Shown here in pieces: positions 49,743 to 58,422 of a stretch of 58,422 bases of DNA (within the stretch, counting starts at the first letter, position 1; every line of letters begins with the position of its first letter). The stretch comes from Clostridia bacterium (GTDB taxonomy: Bacteria; Bacillota; Clostridia; TANB77; CAG-465). Made by a program: the position numbers and the translations under genes. The notes under the pieces were generated by a model, which worked only from the letters and a program-made list of their open reading frames with translations, ran no database searches and was not told the DNA's origin. The stretch covers positions 1-58,422 of the forward strand of contig JAGAIU010000037.1 of assembly GCA_017626395.1 (NCBI GenBank). The letters are read 5' to 3'.

Positions 49743-51299
49743 TTATTCATTATCGTTTTGATACATAACAATTTGGTCTTTTAAATTGTTAATTTCTTCT
49801 TGATATTCCCACTCTTTTTCAGCATACTCATCAATTTTCTGTTCTAATTCATTTATTCTGCTTTCATAAGAGTTAATCATATTTTGTGTCTGAACTTCAA
49901 TATCTGTGTAATCTTTATAGTTTCTCTTTAATATTTCAATATTTTCCTTTGTTGTATATACTTTCACATCTTTAAGATGATTATTTATTGAAACTATCTT
50001 TTTATCATTAAATTTATTTATTACTTCTTTTACTAATTTAATTGGGTTATCACAACTTCCCCACATATGAAATACATTGTCAGATAATTCAGAATGATTT
50101 ATTTCGCAATATTTATTTATAGTATATTCTATTTTAATATTGTTGTTATTAGATTCAATATATTCTACTTCTGGATAATGATAACCAAATATCAAATCAT
50201 TTTTCATATCTATTTCCATATATTCTGTTTTTAAAATTTCTTTATCATTTTCTATATATTCAAAATTCAATGTTCCCACTAGAATTAAACCACAACCAAT
50301 ACCAAACATAATAAGAGATATAACAAATGACCATATCATTTTCTTTTTATCATTTTTTCTATTAAATACAAAATTTAATAAAAGTAATATCAATACTATA
50401 TTTATAATTGCAGCAGATATTATCGCTACTAATAAGCCTATAAAAAATATACCTGTTTTAATTGTTAAAAATGAAATTATAAATGCAATAAACAAACATA
50501 TTAAAGTCACAAACAATATTATTGAAAAGCATAGCGTAAAGAACTTAATAATTCCAACTATACCTTTAAATAATCCATTTATGAACTTATATTCACTATG
50601 TTTTGGATCTCTTATAATAATTTTATCTTCGTTCTTTTTAAATAGTATCTTATTCTTTTTATCTATTTTTTCATCTTTATCTGAACTATTTAAAATCTTG
50701 TCATCTTCATTTTTTTCTTCTTGTTCTACTACTTCTTTTTTTATTTTTTCATAATAATCTAAATATCTCGTTTTATAGATATGTACCATTATTATAACCG
50801 AACTCATAATAGCGAATATTCCATATACTAAATGAAGTATTGAATGTAAAATATAATATAACTTATCTGGTATAACTCCAAATATTCCAGATAGTAAATC
50901 TTGTCCCAATGTTCCAATAATTAAACAAACTACTAATAATACTGTCCCTATAACAATTTGTTCAAATAAACATTTACATTTACTTTTAAAACTCATATTA
51001 CTAAACATATTTATAGTGTTTGTAATAAAATTTAAAAAGTCATCTACATATTTATTTAAGTTCTTTTTACTTTCTTCTTCCCCCTTTACTTCTCTAATAT
51101 CTTTATGTAATAAATCATCTATATTCAAATTGAATTTTTCACATAAAGTAATAATTTTATCCATCTCTGGATATGCAACTGCTGATTCCCACTTTGATAT
51201 TGCTTGTCTTGAAACTCCAAGTTCATCAGCAAGTTGTTCTTGTGAAAGATTATTATCTTTTCTAATTTTTTTTAAATTTTCAGAAAACTTATTATTCAT
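49743..51299 (-). CDS. XRE regulator fused to a multi-pass membrane domain and coiled coil
   Basis: 518 residues. An N-terminal HTH (LKKIRKDNNLSQEQLADELG, then VSRQAISKWESAVAYPEMDK), a middle with about six membrane segments in two groups separated by a Lys/Glu/Asp-rich cytoplasmic loop, a folded outside-like segment, and a C-terminal coiled coil (ESRINELEQKIDEYAEKEW). This is a membrane-tethered transcription factor. The signal sensed is unknown. It converges with the small XRE gene and shares the terminator region. Confidence 0.82.
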   Translation of the reverse strand: MNNKFSENLKKIRKDNNLSQEQLADELGVSRQAISKWESAVAYPEMDKIITLCEKFNLNIDDLLHKDIREVKGEEESKKNLNKYVDDFLNFITNTINMFSNMSFKSKCKCLFEQIVIGTVLLVVCLIIGTLGQDLLSGIFGVIPDKLYYILHSILHLVYGIFAIMSSVIIMVHIYKTRYLDYYEKIKKEVVEQEEKNEDDKILNSSDKDEKIDKKNKILFKKNEDKIIIRDPKHSEYKFINGLFKGIVGIIKFFTLCFSIILFVTLICLFIAFIISFLTIKTGIFFIGLLVAIISAAIINIVLILLLLNFVFNRKNDKKKMIWSFVISLIMFGIGCGLILVGTLNFEYIENDKEILKTEYMEIDMKNDLIFGYHYPEVEYIESNNNNIKIEYTINKYCEINHSELSDNVFHMWGSCDNPIKLVKEVINKFNDKKIVSINNHLKDVKVYTTKENIEILKRNYKDYTDIEVQTQNMINSYESRINELEQKIDEYAEKEWEYQEEINNLKDQIVMYQNDNE

Positions 51300-51418
51300 T
51301 TTCTTCTACCTCCTTTTCGCTTATATTTTATAATTTTCTACCGGTAGCAGACCACCACTTTTAGGTTGTTTTTTGTTGAAAGTTGGTTGCAAAATAAATT
51401 TTATACATATTATACCAT

Positions 51419-51448
51419 AAAAAAGCAAATCATTTATGATCTGCTTTT
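51419..51448 (-). terminator. Terminator of the 51461-52330 gene (repeat unit A)
   Basis: AAAAGCAAATCA / TGATCTGCTTTT stem (51421-51448) with a UUU tail on the minus strand. The same 22-base core occurs at 55872-55893. Confidence 0.82.
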
Positions 51449-51460
51449 GAATTATAATAA

Positions 51461-52330
51461 TTATTTATTAAAATATAATTTTGTTTGTTGTTCAATATCT
51501 AACTTTAATCTTTCTATTGTTCCATCAGTATGAACATCATCCATATCATTTATTACACTATCTGGAAATATATTTTTCATATCAACAGAATAATAACTTC
51601 CATCTCTCGGTATTCTTGAATCAGTCACAGTAAATTTACCATCAATACTTTTTACAACAAACTTATATGGAATAGATGAGCCACTATCTTGTTTTATTTC
51701 ATCATTTTCTAAATAATGTTTTTCTTCTAATACCCAAGCATATATATTATAATGTTTATCTCTTTCTTTTTCCTCAATTAAATATACTCTCATACTAGCA
51801 AATGTTTTTTCATTTTCGTGGTGTGTTGGCTCACTATCACCCTTTTCAATTAGATAATCCATTATTGCAAGTTCTATTTCTTCTTCTTTTAAATCAATAG
51901 GCGGCACATACGAATAACCCCAAGTGCTAAATACAACAGGTTTATTATTTCTCATTCTGTTTATATCAATGCCATACATTACCATAAGCATTACTATAAA
52001 CATTAAAATTATTGATATAGTAATAATAAAAATCTTTTTAGTTTTCCTAATCTTTTTATCTGTGTAATCTATTGTATTGATAATATTTTCTTCCAATTTT
52101 TCTTGATAATCTTTTTTATCTAATCTTGCACCACTTAATAATTCATTTATTGAAACATCTAATATTTCACATAATGGTGGTAGTAATGATAAGTCTGGCA
52201 TTCCTCTGCCATTTTCCCATTTTGAAATTGCTCTATCTGTAATACCTAATTTGTTTGCCAAATCAATTTGAGTCATCTTTTTTTCTTTACGAAGTTCTGT
52301 TATAAATCTTCCTATTTTTTCTTGATTCAT
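51461..52330 (-). CDS. XRE regulator fused to a membrane segment and outside domain
   Basis: 289 residues. HTH (FITELRKEKKMTQIDLANKL, ITDRAISKWENGRGMPDLSL), linker, one membrane segment (IFIITISIILMFIVMLMVMYGI) and an extracytoplasmic alpha/beta domain of about 150 residues. Proteins of this layout are likely membrane-tethered regulators that respond to envelope signals. It stands just downstream of the SanA-DUF1287-VanZ cluster, so it may regulate or respond to it. Confidence 0.82.
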   Translation of the reverse strand: MNQEKIGRFITELRKEKKMTQIDLANKLGITDRAISKWENGRGMPDLSLLPPLCEILDVSINELLSGARLDKKDYQEKLEENIINTIDYTDKKIRKTKKIFIITISIILMFIVMLMVMYGIDINRMRNNKPVVFSTWGYSYVPPIDLKEEEIELAIMDYLIEKGDSEPTHHENEKTFASMRVYLIEEKERDKHYNIYAWVLEEKHYLENDEIKQDSGSSIPYKFVVKSIDGKFTVTDSRIPRDGSYYSVDMKNIFPDSVINDMDDVHTDGTIERLKLDIEQQTKLYFNK

Positions 52331-52400
52331 GCATATCTCCCCTTTCGTAAATAAATTATAATATAAAAATTATAAAAATACACCAAACGAACCGTAGAGT

Positions 52401-53084
52401 TTAATAAAGTTTTTCAAATAATACATATTCATTGTTATATAACAAAACTATACTTTTATCAGTTTTATCATATACTTCTGCATTTTTAATTTCTTCTCTA
52501 TTTGTTTCATTATCAAATTTAGGAACATAATTGCTATCAATAACTTTATCTATAACTCCTATTTTTTCTGTTCCTCCTGCATAATCTATTATTGCATTTG
52601 ATTTCCCATATAACACTCCATCAAATTGAACTAGAATTTCCGTTGAAGCGTGTTGAACTTTTTTTAAGGTAGAAACTAATTGATATCCACCAGATTTATC
52701 ATTTACTTTAACCCATATTCCTTTTTCATTTTTTTCTAATACTTTTGTATATCCTTTTCCACCTGTATAGAAAAATATTTCATCTACATTGTTATCAAGT
52801 TGTATTTCAAAAGTATCTTTTGCACCTAATTTAGAATTGATGCCAAATGTTGAATAAAAAGTATAATAGTAGTTCATACTTCCACTTGTTTGTTTCATTT
52901 TTCTTATATATCCTGCACTACTAGAAACTCCAACTTTAATAGTCATTTGATTACATTTTTCATCAACACTAAATTCTTTTAAGAATACATCAGTTCTAGC
53001 GCCACCTGTTAATAAAAATAATCCTATAACTATTGCTAAAACTAAAACAATGCTACTTATAATAATAATTTTCTTCTTTTTCAT
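52401..53084 (-). CDS. Membrane-anchored beta-rich extracytoplasmic protein, unknown
   Basis: 227 residues. A membrane anchor (IIIISSIVLVLAIVIGLFLLT) followed by an outside domain with strands (YYYTFYSTFGINSK, DTFEIQLDNNVDEIFFYTGGKGYTK, EILVQFDGVLYGKSNAII). No family is recognised. The start at MKKKKI follows GAGGAG, one base after the VanZ-like stop, so it is the last gene of the envelope operon. Confidence 0.72.
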   Translation of the reverse strand: MKKKKIIIISSIVLVLAIVIGLFLLTGGARTDVFLKEFSVDEKCNQMTIKVGVSSSAGYIRKMKQTSGSMNYYYTFYSTFGINSKLGAKDTFEIQLDNNVDEIFFYTGGKGYTKVLEKNEKGIWVKVNDKSGGYQLVSTLKKVQHASTEILVQFDGVLYGKSNAIIDYAGGTEKIGVIDKVIDSNYVPKFDNETNREEIKNAEVYDKTDKSIVLLYNNEYVLFEKLY

Positions 53085-53085
53085 A

Positions 53086-54423
53086 TTATTTAATCTCCTC
53101 ATAACTTACTTTTAAATCACTTGTAATATTTATCTCATATATTATTGTTTTCACTAATTCACTTGTTTTGCTGTCATACACCTCAAATGTTAATGTTGTT
53201 TTTCCTTCTTTTTTAGGAATTAAAAATACTTCTTGTGAAAGTTCTGATAAACCTTGTTCAGATGTACCCCAACCAATTTCTAAAATACTTTCATCACCTA
53301 TTTTATCATTGCTAATATATACACTTCCTTGTATATGTAATTCTATTTTATCGTATTTTTCTTTTTCTATAAATTCCAATCCTGCTCTTTTAAATCTATC
53401 AATAGAAATAATATAATCAGTTGGATTATTATTTAATAAATCTTTTACTAAATACTTTTCACCATCATTTATTCTCGCATATACATAATCACTTTTTATA
53501 CAACTAAAATAATACTCATATAATTCATTTTCATAAAACTTTTCTAATGCAGTATCACAAGTTTCAGATTCATCAATTATTTCAAGTTTATAATTTCTTT
53601 TAGACATCCAATCATCTAAATTATCATCATAATATCTTGTACCTACTTTATATAAACCAAAACATAGAACTACAATAACTACTATTGGTGCTAAAACACA
53701 TAATAATTTTTTCTTATTTATCTTATTCTTCTCTAACAAAAAGATATTGTTAATAAGATTTTTTATATCTTTTATGTTTAATATTTTGTACATTATAAAT
53801 GCACCTAATGTATTTAAAATTACATCATCAATATCACAACTTCCAGAGAAAGTTATAAATTGAATCAACTCTATTCCTACTGTAATACATAATATTGTAA
53901 TTAAAAATCTTTTTGTATTATTTACTTTCTTAAATAGTAAAGGTATAAATAATGCAAATGGCATTAAGCATACAATATTACCTAATAAGTTCACAAATAT
54001 TGTAGAAGTATCTAATAATGAAGTAAATATATCTTTTGTATATCCAATTATTGTTTTAAAAGGTATTAAATTAACTGAACTTTCTATATAATATCCAAAA
54101 TATTTACTAAACCCTTCTTGCGTCCAATTAAATATATTAAATCCATTTCTTCCCCACATTGGGTCAAATAATGTTAATGTAATTAGCAATACGCAATATA
54201 ATAGAAAAAATATCCATAAGTTTATTTTCATAGGCTTATTATCTTTTCTATATTTTGATAATAATAATCCTCCTAAATACAAAAATAAACAACTGCCACA
54301 AAGAAGAAATAATCTTCCAAAAGTGGACATAAACCTATTTGAACTCATTTCTATAAACAAATAATAAAGTAAAAATACTATTGCAGCAATATAAAATATT
54401 ATTGAAATAACTTTCTTTTTCAT
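53086..54423 (-). CDS. VanZ-family protein with extracytoplasmic C-terminal domain
   Basis: 445 residues. Several membrane segments contain the VanZ pattern (SVNLIPFKTIIGY, ITVGIELIQFITFSGSCDIDDVILNTLGAF). A further membrane segment and an outside beta domain of about 150 residues follow. VanZ of Tn1546 raises teicoplanin resistance by an unknown mechanism; most VanZ-family proteins are uncharacterised. Here it is third in the SanA-DUF1287-VanZ operon. Confidence 0.85.
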   Translation of the reverse strand: MKKKVISIIFYIAAIVFLLYYLFIEMSSNRFMSTFGRLFLLCGSCLFLYLGGLLLSKYRKDNKPMKINLWIFFLLYCVLLITLTLFDPMWGRNGFNIFNWTQEGFSKYFGYYIESSVNLIPFKTIIGYTKDIFTSLLDTSTIFVNLLGNIVCLMPFALFIPLLFKKVNNTKRFLITILCITVGIELIQFITFSGSCDIDDVILNTLGAFIMYKILNIKDIKNLINNIFLLEKNKINKKKLLCVLAPIVVIVVLCFGLYKVGTRYYDDNLDDWMSKRNYKLEIIDESETCDTALEKFYENELYEYYFSCIKSDYVYARINDGEKYLVKDLLNNNPTDYIISIDRFKRAGLEFIEKEKYDKIELHIQGSVYISNDKIGDESILEIGWGTSEQGLSELSQEVFLIPKKEGKTTLTFEVYDSKTSELVKTIIYEINITSDLKVSYEEIK

Positions 54424-54437
54424 AAATAATTATCCTC

Positions 54438-55091
54438 CTAACTTATTCTATAATGTCCTATTATATCTTCTCTATTTTCTAATATATCTTCTTCATAGTA
54501 AACTTGATAAGGATTTGCGTGATGAATTACAAATGGGATACCATTTTTGTTTCTCATATCTGATACTATTCCAATATGTTTTTTAAATACTACAATATCG
54601 CCACCTTGCCATTCCTCAATTTTGTTAATGTCAGTAGTTAAAACTATTGCAGTATTTTTAAAATACACATCTAAATTTATTACTCGTCTAAAATCAATAT
54701 TTTTATCAATCGTTTCAATATTATATAATTCTCTATTATCTTTAACGTGTTTGTAAAGCAAATCCATTAAATCATAACCTGCGTCACGGAGTCCAAACGC
54801 AACTACATCAGTACATACTCCAAATTCATCATCTGGATATCCTGTTGCATAATATTTACTTTTATACTTTGGATTAGAAGAAATGTATTTTCTTACATTA
54901 TTTAATATATCTGTTTGGTCATCTATTCCATCATTATCTTTATCAATTTCACTTTTATATGTTGTAATATTAAAATCTTTATTACTATACTTTTTATGCG
55001 GAATATAATTTAATTCATATAAAATACTAACAATGAAACTGAAAATCAAAACTATAATTATACTTAATATAATAATTATCTTTTTTTTCAT
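54438..55091 (-). CDS. DUF1287 envelope protein
   Basis: 217 residues. A membrane anchor (IIIILSIIIVLIFSFIVSIL) precedes the DUF1287 domain with DIDKDNDGIDDQTDILNNV-like metal motif, GVCTDVVAFGLRDAGYDL carrying the conserved Cys, and a late GDIVVFKKHIGIVSDMR with the conserved His. These residues resemble an NlpC/P60-type catalytic pair acting on the cell wall. It lies between the SanA/YdcF and VanZ genes with almost no gaps. Confidence 0.85.
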   Translation of the reverse strand: MKKKIIIILSIIIVLIFSFIVSILYELNYIPHKKYSNKDFNITTYKSEIDKDNDGIDDQTDILNNVRKYISSNPKYKSKYYATGYPDDEFGVCTDVVAFGLRDAGYDLMDLLYKHVKDNRELYNIETIDKNIDFRRVINLDVYFKNTAIVLTTDINKIEEWQGGDIVVFKKHIGIVSDMRNKNGIPFVIHHANPYQVYYEEDILENREDIIGHYRIS

Positions 55092-55093
55092 AT

Positions 55094-55777
55094 TTACTCA
55101 CTTTCATATTCTTTATCATTAGTAGCATTACCATTACCACTAACAGGTATTGTTTCGCCCAAATATGTAGGCTCTGGCTTAAATAAACATTTAACAAAAT
55201 CTTTATTTCTTGCTAAAATTTCTCTTAATTCTCTATACATTGCACCAACATATTGTCTTGAGTCTGCGCCTACACCATAAGCCTCTATTCCTAAACTATT
55301 TGCTATATGTAATGCTCTATATAAATGATATTTTTGCGTTACAATTACTATTTTATCTGCCTCAAATATTTCTTTTGCCCTATATATACTTTCATAAGTT
55401 GAAAAACCAGCGTGATCCATAAATATATTCTCAGATGGAACTCCTTTTTCTATTGCAAATTCTTTCATTATATTTACTTCATCATATTCTTCTCTACCGT
55501 GGTCACCACTCATTATAATTTTAGTTGATACATTATTATTATATAATTCAATTCCTTGTAATAATCTATCTTCTAACATAGGACTAGGCTTATCACCCCA
55601 AATACCTGCACCTAAAATAATTATACAGTCTATATCTTCAAGATTAGACGATTCTTCTACTGATATTATCTGATTTTTAGTAGAACTTTTTATATATCCA
55701 TTTATTCCTAAAACTACTAATACTAATACCAATAATATAACCGACAATATAAAAACAATTTTCTTTATTTTAATCAT
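55094..55777 (-). CDS. SanA/YdcF (DUF218) family protein
   Basis: 227 residues. A membrane anchor (IVFILSVILLVLVLVVLGI) is followed by the DUF218 motifs CIIILGAGIWGDKPSPMLEDRL, IIMSGDHGREEYDEVNIMKEF and IVTQKYHLYRALHIANSLG. SanA-type proteins affect envelope permeability and vancomycin sensitivity in other bacteria. First gene of the four-gene envelope operon, GGAGG before the start. Confidence 0.88.
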   Translation of the reverse strand: MIKIKKIVFILSVILLVLVLVVLGINGYIKSSTKNQIISVEESSNLEDIDCIIILGAGIWGDKPSPMLEDRLLQGIELYNNNVSTKIIMSGDHGREEYDEVNIMKEFAIEKGVPSENIFMDHAGFSTYESIYRAKEIFEADKIVIVTQKYHLYRALHIANSLGIEAYGVGADSRQYVGAMYRELREILARNKDFVKCLFKPEPTYLGETIPVSGNGNATNDKEYESE

Positions 55778-55865
55778 TTAATCCTCCGATTACTTTCAAC
55801 AATTAACGATTAAATCTGTCAAAAATATTATATCATTAAATCAAAAAATAATCTATATCCCCAAC

Positions 55866-55893
55866 AAAAAAAGCAAATCATTTATGATCTGCT
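55866..55893 (-). terminator. Terminator of the beta-lactamase-like gene (repeat unit A)
   Basis: AGCA-a-ATCA / TGAT-c-TGCT stem followed by seven U on the minus strand; the core is identical to the terminator at 51421-51448. Confidence 0.82.
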
Positions 55894-55910
55894 CGTTAAA
55901 TTGTAATTTG

Positions 55911-56909
55911 TTACTCTAAACTATCTATATATGGTATCAAATAATTATTTATTAACTCTGTTCTAATTTTAGGATTATAAACTAATGAACAAGTACAGCA
56001 TATTACAATGTTTTTTTCTGGTATTACTGCGATAAGTGAACCACCAACACCATTAGCACAATAAGAATCATATTTTCCTGTGTTATATTCTTTTGTGATA
56101 ATTTTCATCGTTTGATTTTTTGGATATATCCACCATAAGTAACCATAATTTTTTTCTCGTTCTTTTGTCATTTCTTTAATCCATTGTTCTGATACAATTC
56201 GTTTTCCTTTATAAATTCCTTTATTGAGAACTAATAATCCAATTCGTGCAAACTCATCTGTAGTTAAACACAACCCCCAGCCAGTAATATAATACCCACT
56301 TGGATCGTGTACCCAACCTCTATTGTTTCTTGATTTATAAAATTCTGCTTGTGATTCTTTGTCGTGTATTTCTACATCAGGAAGATTTAAAATATCTAAA
56401 TAATTAAATAAATTGTTTTGAGCGAAATCTTTTAAACTCATATTCGTTGCTTTAGTTAATATGTTAGATAAGATTTGAATACCAACAGTAGAATAGTGAA
56501 AATGTTCTCCGATGTTTTCTTTGCCACCAATTAATTCAAGTATTTTTTCACCCCAATTTTGACTTGTAAATACTTTTGTATATGGCTCATATTTAAATTT
56601 ATAAGGAACTCTCATTGTTAAAAAATCTTCTATAGTAATATCTTTTAATTGTTCTTGATTTCTTTTCAATTCGTATTCAGGAAAGAAATCTAAAATTTTT
56701 TGATTAACACTTTTGATATAACCTTTATCTATTGCTATTCCTATTAAAATTGAAACAACACTTTTTGCTATAGAAAAAGTATGAACTGATTCATCTTGTG
56801 ATGATTCATTAAAATATTCTTCATATACCTTTGTATTGTCTTTATATGCTACTATACCAAGAGTATTATTATATTCTTCGTAAACAACTTTTTTTATTTC
56901 ATCTTTCAT
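55911..56909 (-). CDS. Serine beta-lactamase-like hydrolase (class C/esterase-like)
   Basis: 332 residues. The S-x-x-K motif is FSIAKSVVSILIGIAID, a YSTVG motif takes the Y-x-N place, and a GVGGS late motif replaces the usual KTG/HTG. This matches the beta-lactamase-related family (AmpC, esterases, D-aminopeptidases). No signal peptide is visible, so a cytoplasmic esterase or amidase is likelier than antibiotic resistance. It is cargo of the accessory region, with its own terminator. Confidence 0.82.
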   Translation of the reverse strand: MKDEIKKVVYEEYNNTLGIVAYKDNTKVYEEYFNESSQDESVHTFSIAKSVVSILIGIAIDKGYIKSVNQKILDFFPEYELKRNQEQLKDITIEDFLTMRVPYKFKYEPYTKVFTSQNWGEKILELIGGKENIGEHFHYSTVGIQILSNILTKATNMSLKDFAQNNLFNYLDILNLPDVEIHDKESQAEFYKSRNNRGWVHDPSGYYITGWGLCLTTDEFARIGLLVLNKGIYKGKRIVSEQWIKEMTKEREKNYGYLWWIYPKNQTMKIITKEYNTGKYDSYCANGVGGSLIAVIPEKNIVICCTCSLVYNPKIRTELINNYLIPYIDSLE

Positions 56910-56983
56910 TTATTTCAACTCCTTAATAAATTATAGATATATTATATCAGAAAAAAGTAAATTCTTTTACAGATTTACTTGTA

Positions 56984-57247
56984 TTAATCTTGTGATTTAA
57001 AAGGATGTTTTAATTTTTCCTTTAGTGATAATGAAATAATATTCATAGATATATTATAAATTTCTTCAGCTTTTTCTTCATTAACACTTAATTTATCAAT
57101 TAGTTCATTTATAATATTTTGTTTATTTTTATTACCTAACAAGAAGTTATTTTCTAATACACCATTAATAATTAAACATTTTTCTTTACTTAATTTAGTT
57201 TTATTTTGAATTGTATTGATAAATTCATCTTTATTTATTTTCTTCAT
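56984..57247 (-). CDS. Small helical protein downstream of an XRE regulator
   Basis: 87 residues. Helical, with [26 protein letters not shown] start and [23 protein letters not shown] near the end. Similar small proteins follow HTH-DUF2975 genes in other Bacillota by my recollection; no function is known. The start overlaps the end of the XRE gene by 17 bases, so the two are translationally coupled. Confidence 0.65.
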   Translation of the reverse strand: MKKINKDEFINTIQNKTKLSKEKCLIINGVLENNFLLGNKNKQNIINELIDKLSVNEEKAEEIYNISMNIISLSLKEKLKHPFKSQD

Positions 57248-58139
57248 TATACATTTTTCCCTTTGAATCTTTTTGAATTTCGTAACCATATTCAAAAATG
57301 TATGACATACTAAATATAATTAATATTTCTAATATACTCATTAATTCAAATGGACTATCTGTTTGAGATAAACCTAAAAGAGAATTAAATAACGATCCGG
57401 ATATTGGTGTAATGATAATTAATGCTATCATTAAATAAGATATTTTTTTAATAAAATTTACATTATCCAAAGTAAATGGTGTATTATTATTTTTTATGTT
57501 ATTAAATAGTTTTTCTACATATCTTAATACAATTATCATAATAACTATATCTATTATAAGAAATAATAAACCAGCTTCAATATATCCAATTATTTCAAAA
57601 TTAGAATTGTTATTAAATATTTCTATAACTTCATTTTCTTGCATATCAGTATCAAATTCGCCAACTATAATATCGTGTATTTCTATTTTATTCTTATCAA
57701 TTATTTTAATATTATCTGTTTTAAATGTTATCTCATTATCTTTAATTTCTACATTATTTACAACATAAGGAACTAAAATCATAGCAAGTATGATAAACGG
57801 TATTGCTACTTTTAATACAATTCCTCCAATTTTTCCTATTAATCCAATTACATTACTTAATGTTTTTACTTGTTTTTGTTTCTTGTCATTAAACTTAACT
57901 ACATTCATAATTATTTCTTTGTCTAATGAATTTATATCGCTCATATCAGTATGAACTAGATCATTTATTTTACAATTAAAGATTTTACATAATTCTAAAA
58001 TGTTATTCATTTCTGGATATGCTTCACCATTTTCCCATTTAGATACCGACTGTCTTGATACATTCATTTTTTCAGCTAGTTGTTCTTGCGACATCTTTTT
58101 GTTTTTTCTAATTAATTTTAAATTATCACCAAACTTCAT
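57231..58139 (-). CDS. XRE regulator fused to a DUF2975-like membrane domain
   Basis: About 302 residues. HTH ([40 protein letters not shown]) followed by a membrane part with four segments. The order [20 protein letters not shown] and [16 protein letters not shown] matches the DUF2975 pattern. DUF2975 is usually a separate membrane protein beside a small HTH gene; here both are one polypeptide. The start at MKFGDNLK follows AAAGGAG; the longer frame lacks a site. A signal-responsive membrane-tethered regulator is likely. Confidence 0.82.
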   Translation of the reverse strand: MKFGDNLKLIRKNKKMSQEQLAEKMNVSRQSVSKWENGEAYPEMNNILELCKIFNCKINDLVHTDMSDINSLDKEIIMNVVKFNDKKQKQVKTLSNVIGLIGKIGGIVLKVAIPFIILAMILVPYVVNNVEIKDNEITFKTDNIKIIDKNKIEIHDIIVGEFDTDMQENEVIEIFNNNSNFEIIGYIEAGLLFLIIDIVIMIIVLRYVEKLFNNIKNNNTPFTLDNVNFIKKISYLMIALIIITPISGSLFNSLLGLSQTDSPFELMSILEILIIFSMSYIFEYGYEIQKDSKGKMYNEENK

Positions 58140-58303
58140 TAGACTTGCTCCTTTCATACATCAAGTATATATTAATATAGATATTTTTAATATCAACTTT
58201 TAGTTGCGTTTGTATTTTATAATAAGAATATTACATAAATATATAGCATAAAACAGCAGTTTTTTTGCTTTAACCATTAAATTGTAATTTAGCGAATAGT
58301 AAC

Positions 58304-58422
58304 TTAATTTTCTTTTTTATTAAACATATGGCGTACTTTATCTATTCGATTATTTGGTCTACGTGATTGAATAACTGGTTCACAAGTAGCAATTTGATAA
58401 CCTTTTAATTCTGTCAAAAAAA
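58304..58422 (-). CDS. C-terminal end of an unknown protein (5' end beyond window)
   Basis: The last 38 codons of a minus-strand gene are visible: [18 protein letters not shown] followed by [19 protein letters not shown] and a stop. Codon use matches the region. The sequence is too short to assign a family. Confidence 0.6.
   Translation of the reverse strand, partial: FLTELKGYQIATCEPVIQSRRPNNRIDKVRHMFNKKEN

Noticed and set aside
55911..56909. Antibiotic-resistance beta-lactamase
   Set aside because: The S-x-x-K motif is present but there is no signal peptide, and the KTG-type motif is replaced; an esterase- or amidase-like role is more likely.
1..58422. CRISPR array or insertion sequence with terminal repeats
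   Set aside because: I saw no regularly spaced repeats and no transposase; the only mobile-element genes are the serine recombinases.

Overview
The window comes from a strongly AT-rich Gram-positive bacterium, most likely an anaerobic, gut-type member of the Bacillota (Clostridia-like). The basis for this is: AGGAGG-type ribosome binding sites before nearly every gene, many short hairpin-plus-U-run terminators, consensus sigma-A promoters, tRNA genes with an encoded CCA end, a class B sortase, LiaF-like and XRE/membrane regulators, an archaeal-type prolyl-tRNA synthetase, a dockerin-like secreted protein, and no outer-membrane genes. I cannot name a species. Almost everything is on the minus strand; only three convincing genes are on the plus strand.

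Layout. 1-4.2 kb: type I restriction-modification operon hsdR-hsdM-hsdS (hsdS cut by the window edge) with a palindromic promoter region. 4.2-6.7 kb: MacB-like ABC exporter. 6.8-15.3 kb: small membrane proteins, an acyltransferase, HD and Nudix enzymes, a family 3 glycosidase, a DnaB-like ATPase, a permuted NlpC/P60 protein and malQ. 15.3-16.6 kb: gene-poor stretch with a decayed-looking segment, a RelE-like gene and a good candidate 6S RNA. 16.6-25 kb: beta-helix surface protein, PH-domain and zinc-ribbon proteins, five tRNA genes, a beta-propeller-like membrane protein, a lone tRNA-Gly, and a LiaF/DUF4097 envelope-stress pair. 25-29 kb: prs behind a leader peptide and attenuator-like hairpin, then an alpha/beta hydrolase, an ADP-ribosylglycohydrolase and a DUF4116 protein, then a second Val-Asp-Phe tRNA operon. 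29-41.3 kb: a dagK-dGTPase-leuS-GGDEF/EAL operon, dockerin-like protein, beta-propeller protein, sortase B, a degenerate DprA-like protein, proS and rbgA.

41.3 kb to the right edge is an accessory region, probably an integrative mobile element or island. Directly beside the rbgA 5' end lie three overlapping serine recombinase genes (two large, one small lacking the catalytic serine). Next come a small DUF6870-like protein, a MazF-like protein in a tightly overlapping cassette, a GC-richer structured stretch, a sigma-70-region-4 protein, and several XRE regulators, three of them fused to membrane domains. The cargo also includes a membrane-anchored pseudo-receiver protein with an unknown partner, a SanA/YdcF-DUF1287-VanZ envelope cluster and a serine beta-lactamase-like hydrolase. 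The element's right end is not in the window.

Regulatory architecture is the most unusual part. Two operons of the accessory region begin with related promoter-proximal terminators, and a divergent promoter there carries two GATATC-centred palindromes. The sigma-like gene has a long hairpin-rich leader, and prs sits downstream of a 22-codon ORF whose 3' end is built into a terminator-like hairpin.
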